NCBI RefSeq assembly: GCF_014837235.1
Contig: NZ_JACYFT010000001.1
Location: 248,001 to 312,000, forward strand
Length of the DNA stretch: 64,000 nt
Direction: 5' to 3'
Origin: Limnohabitans radicicola
Lineage (GTDB): Bacteria > Pseudomonadota > Gammaproteobacteria > Burkholderiales > Burkholderiaceae_C
Under the pieces are notes generated by a model that was not told the DNA's origin, ran no database searches, and worked only from the letters and a program-made list of their open reading frames with translations. Below are positions 61,464-64,000 of the stretch, one piece after another. Numbering within the stretch: the first letter of the stretch is position 1; every line of letters starts with the position of its first letter. Position numbers and translations under genes: made by a program.

Positions 61464-64000
61464 GCGTTCACCTCGGCATTCAACATGGCGTCGAGGCCAT
61501 CGAGCAATTCGAGCGGCGCAGGCAAGGTGCAGCAGCCGCCCGCTGGTCCGTCGATACCGCGCAAGAACAGGTACACCGCACCGCCCAGCTGCTGCGCCGG
61601 GTTGTAGGCCTCGCCCAGGCGGGCGCGCAGCAGGCGGTGCAGCGCCAGCATGTAGAGCGCGGCCTGCACCTCGTAGCGGTGATGGGCCATGGCCTGGTCC
61701 AGGGCCTGTGGTGTGTAGGCCGCATCGTCAGGCCCCAGGTGGTTGGATTTGTAGTCGAGCACCCAGTAGCGGGCTTCGTACTCGAACACCAGATCGGCAA
61801 AGCCCATCAGCATGCCGTGCAGCTGCGCATCGGGCAGCTGGGGGCGGCTCAAGCCAGGCAGCAGGTGCTGCTGGCACAAGGCGTCCACCTCGCGGGCATG
61901 CAGCCGCTCGGCGGGCAGCCAGAACTCCATCTCGGGCAACAAGGTGCCCAGCGCGTTCAGGGGTGCATCCGGACCACGCAAGGGCTGGGCCACCACACGG
62001 GTGAGCCACTGCACCACGTCGTCGGCCTGGCTTGTGTAGCCTGCGTTGTCGCAACGCTTTTTCAGTCGCTCGGCCTTGGGCGCGTCCAGCACAAAACCAT
62101 CGGCGGCCAGCCATTCGAGCTGGTCGTGCAAAAAGTTGCCTGCGCTCGGGCCTTTGGCAAAGCGGTGCCAGGGGACCAAGGCGCCCAGGGGGTTTGCGGC
62201 TGCAGGCAGCGCCTGCGCGTCCACGGGCGGCTCGTCGTCGGCCGGGCGAGGCGGGGCCATGTGCAGCACCGTTTGCGAAGCCAGGTCACGCGTCAGGCGC
62301 GAGAAGCTGGCGATCGTCCACGACTTGTCGATGCGGGCGGTGCAGCTCAGCGCGTCGCGCAGCTCGGTGGGGCGCACGGGCCGCGCCCAGACAGTGCACG
62401 GCACCTCTTCGCTCGCGCTCACCAGTTGCACCGACAAGCGCTGCTCATCTGCATCTTTTTCCAGCGCTTGCAGCTTGGACAACCAGTCGGTGGCCTCCAA
62501 TGCCAAACCACCGCCCAGCAAATGGCCTGCCGCGCTGTCGTGGTTGACACAGCTTTTGCCCGAGCCGCGCGTGACAGGGCTCCAGCCCACCCAGAGCGCA
62601 TGCCGCGCACGCGTGAGCGCCACGTACCACAGGCGCAGGTCTTCGCGCAGGCGGTCGCGGTCGGCCAGCTTCGTGTCGTCTTTGTCAAAGTCCAGCGTCC
62701 AGTGCCGCTCGCCCTCGCCGTCGTCCAATTGCAGCACCGGGGTTTTGTGCGCTTCCATCCTGCGATGGCTGTGCGCAAAGGGCAGGCACACCACCGGGTA
62801 CTCCAGGCCTTTGCTGGCGTGGATGGTGATGACCTTGACCAGGTCTTCGTCGCTCTCCAGGCGCACGGTCTGCTCTTCGCTGTCGCCTGCGCCGCCCGCG
62901 TTCACCTCGTCAATCTGCTGGGCCAGCCAGCGGATCAGGGCCTGTTCGCCGTCCAGCTGGCTGCTGGCGGTCTGCAGCAGCTCGGCCAGATGCAGCACAT
63001 TGGTCAGGCGGCGCTCGCCGTCGTTCTGGCCACGCCAGCGCCCGGCCAGTTGCAGCACGTGCAGCGACTGGCGCAACATGGCCAGCACGCCCTGCTGCAG
63101 CCAGACTGTGCGCAACTCGCGCATCTGCTCGGAGCGTTGGTCCAGCAGTTCATCATCGGTGGCCAACGCGTGCAACTCGGCCAGCGACAGGCCCACGGTG
63201 CGCGTACCCAGGGCCGCGCGCACGCGGCGCATGTCCTGGGGCTCGGCCACGCCGCGCAGCCACAGGCACAGGTCGCTGGCTTCGTCGCTGGCAAACACCG
63301 AGTCGCGGTCCGACAGGTACACCGAAGCCACGCCCCGCACCCGCAAGGCCTCGCGCACGGCGTTGGCCTCCTTGCCGGTGCGCACCAGCACGGCGATGTC
63401 TTTGGCTTGCAGGGGCTGGTCGCCCTTTTCAGCGTTGACAAAACGGGCCTGCGGGTCGCTCAGCCAGACCACGATCTGCTCGGCGCACAGGGCCGACAAA
63501 TGCGTTTGCGCATCGCGCTGGCTGCGCAACGTGGCGTCGTGGACCACGGTCAGGGCTTTCACCTCGCCGTCGAGGGTGGTGAAGACCTCGTTGCGCCCTT
63601 TGGCGTCCACGGGCTGGAAAGGCAGCGGGTCTTCATCGCCGCGCCGGTAGCCAAAGGCGTCCGGCGCAATCTGGAACCAGCGGTTGACCACATCGACCAC
63701 ATCTTGGGTCGAGCGGTAATTGGTGCCCAGCACATGGTGGCGACCAGCGGTGGCGCGGCGGGCGCTCAGGTAGCTGTGGATGTCGGCGCCGCGAAAGCCG
63801 TAGATCGACTGCTTGGGGTCGCCGATCAACAGCAATGCCGTCTCTGGATCATTGGCAGAGGTTCGGTAGATGCGGTCAAAAATCCGGAACTGCAGCGGCG
63901 AGGTGTCCTGGAATTCGTCGATGAGTGCCACCGGGAATTGCTCGCGCAGGCGCTGCGCCAGGCGCTCGCCTGAATCGGGGTCGGCCAGCGCCACATCCAG
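61460..64000 (-). CDS. recB: exodeoxyribonuclease V beta subunit (RecB), 3' part
   Basis: The last 846 codons of recB; the gene continues past the window edge at 64000. Visible: part of the UvrD-type helicase core (LIDEFQDTSPLQFRIFDRIY with motif II, LIGDPKQSIYGFRGADIHSYL motif III, ASKGLEYPVVCLPF motif V, LWYVALTRARHALWVGW motif VI) and the C-terminal RecB nuclease (about the last 220 residues; WVLDYKSNHLG with the Asp and Lys of the DxK active site). Start not seen. Overlaps recD by ATGA. Confidence 0.95.
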   Translation of the reverse strand: MDVALADPDSGERLAQRLREQFPVALIDEFQDTSPLQFRIFDRIYRTSANDPETALLLIGDPKQSIYGFRGADIHSYLSARRATAGRHHVLGTNYRSTQDVVDVVNRWFQIAPDAFGYRRGDEDPLPFQPVDAKGRNEVFTTLDGEVKALTVVHDATLRSQRDAQTHLSALCAEQIVVWLSDPQARFVNAEKGDQPLQAKDIAVLVRTGKEANAVREALRVRGVASVYLSDRDSVFASDEASDLCLWLRGVAEPQDMRRVRAALGTRTVGLSLAELHALATDDELLDQRSEQMRELRTVWLQQGVLAMLRQSLHVLQLAGRWRGQNDGERRLTNVLHLAELLQTASSQLDGEQALIRWLAQQIDEVNAGGAGDSEEQTVRLESDEDLVKVITIHASKGLEYPVVCLPFAHSHRRMEAHKTPVLQLDDGEGERHWTLDFDKDDTKLADRDRLREDLRLWYVALTRARHALWVGWSPVTRGSGKSCVNHDSAAGHLLGGGLALEATDWLSKLQALEKDADEQRLSVQLVSASEEVPCTVWARPVRPTELRDALSCTARIDKSWTIASFSRLTRDLASQTVLHMAPPRPADDEPPVDAQALPAAANPLGALVPWHRFAKGPSAGNFLHDQLEWLAADGFVLDAPKAERLKKRCDNAGYTSQADDVVQWLTRVVAQPLRGPDAPLNALGTLLPEMEFWLPAERLHAREVDALCQQHLLPGLSRPQLPDAQLHGMLMGFADLVFEYEARYWVLDYKSNHLGPDDAAYTPQALDQAMAHHRYEVQAALYMLALHRLLRARLGEAYNPAQQLGGAVYLFLRGIDGPAGGCCTLPAPLELLDGLDAMLNAEVNA

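Overview
The window is a high-GC chromosomal segment, almost fully coding, from a betaproteobacterium. The best guess is Burkholderiales, family Comamonadaceae. This rests on family-level recognition of the proteins (the RSH protein behind rpoZ, YicC divergent from rph, HrpA divergent from ArgA, a urt/ure cluster of the Comamonadaceae kind) and on codon use; no 16S gene is present. I see no prophage, CRISPR array or intact insertion sequence.

Layout. 1-5.3 kb: tail of a probable transporter gene, an M48 peptidase with a DUF898 membrane protein, an RlmN-type radical SAM methylase with SlyX, and metK with a possibly structured leader. 5.3-8.1 kb: a phosphoribosyltransferase, then uppS-rfbA-rfbC (lipid carrier and dTDP-rhamnose synthesis). 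8.2-19 kb: purine catabolism: xdhAB, uraH, a GntR regulator, puuE, a uraD-allC gene fusion, an M20 amidohydrolase and an NCS2 purine permease. 19.2-21.5 kb: maeB. 21.5-35.7 kb: a nitrogen block with a NitT/TauT-type ABC transporter plus ureD, the urea transporter urtABCDE on the opposite strand, and ureA-(small His-rich membrane protein)-ureB-ureC-ureE-ureF-ureG. 35.7-38.7 kb: tRNA-Ser, then an AT-rich accessory segment with an RTX/serralysin-like protease and an IS3 remnant. 38.7-49.1 kb: housekeeping genes (Gfo/Idh oxidoreductase, hemW, rdgB, rph, yicC, gmk, rpoZ, spoT, greB, tRNA-Arg). 49.1-64 kb: MATE pump with MarR regulator, thioesterase, a Cys-repeat periplasmic protein, hrpA, argA, an aminotransferase, recD and the 3' part of recB.

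The genes from about 8 to 36 kb form a nitrogen-scavenging system. Xanthine is oxidised to urate; 5-hydroxyisourate goes to OHCU, allantoin and allantoate; urea is imported and split by urease. A urate oxidase and an xdhC are not in the window. The sequence shows two control layers. Three sigma-54 (GG-N10-GC) promoters precede the NitT ABC-ureD operon, urtA and ureA; the first also has two NtrC-like sites 31 bp apart. A TGTATACA palindrome lies both in the uraH/gntR intergenic region and before the purine permease, suggesting one GntR operator.

Two families of small palindromic repeats are scattered through the window. One copy of each lies in frame inside a core gene (hrpA, recD).
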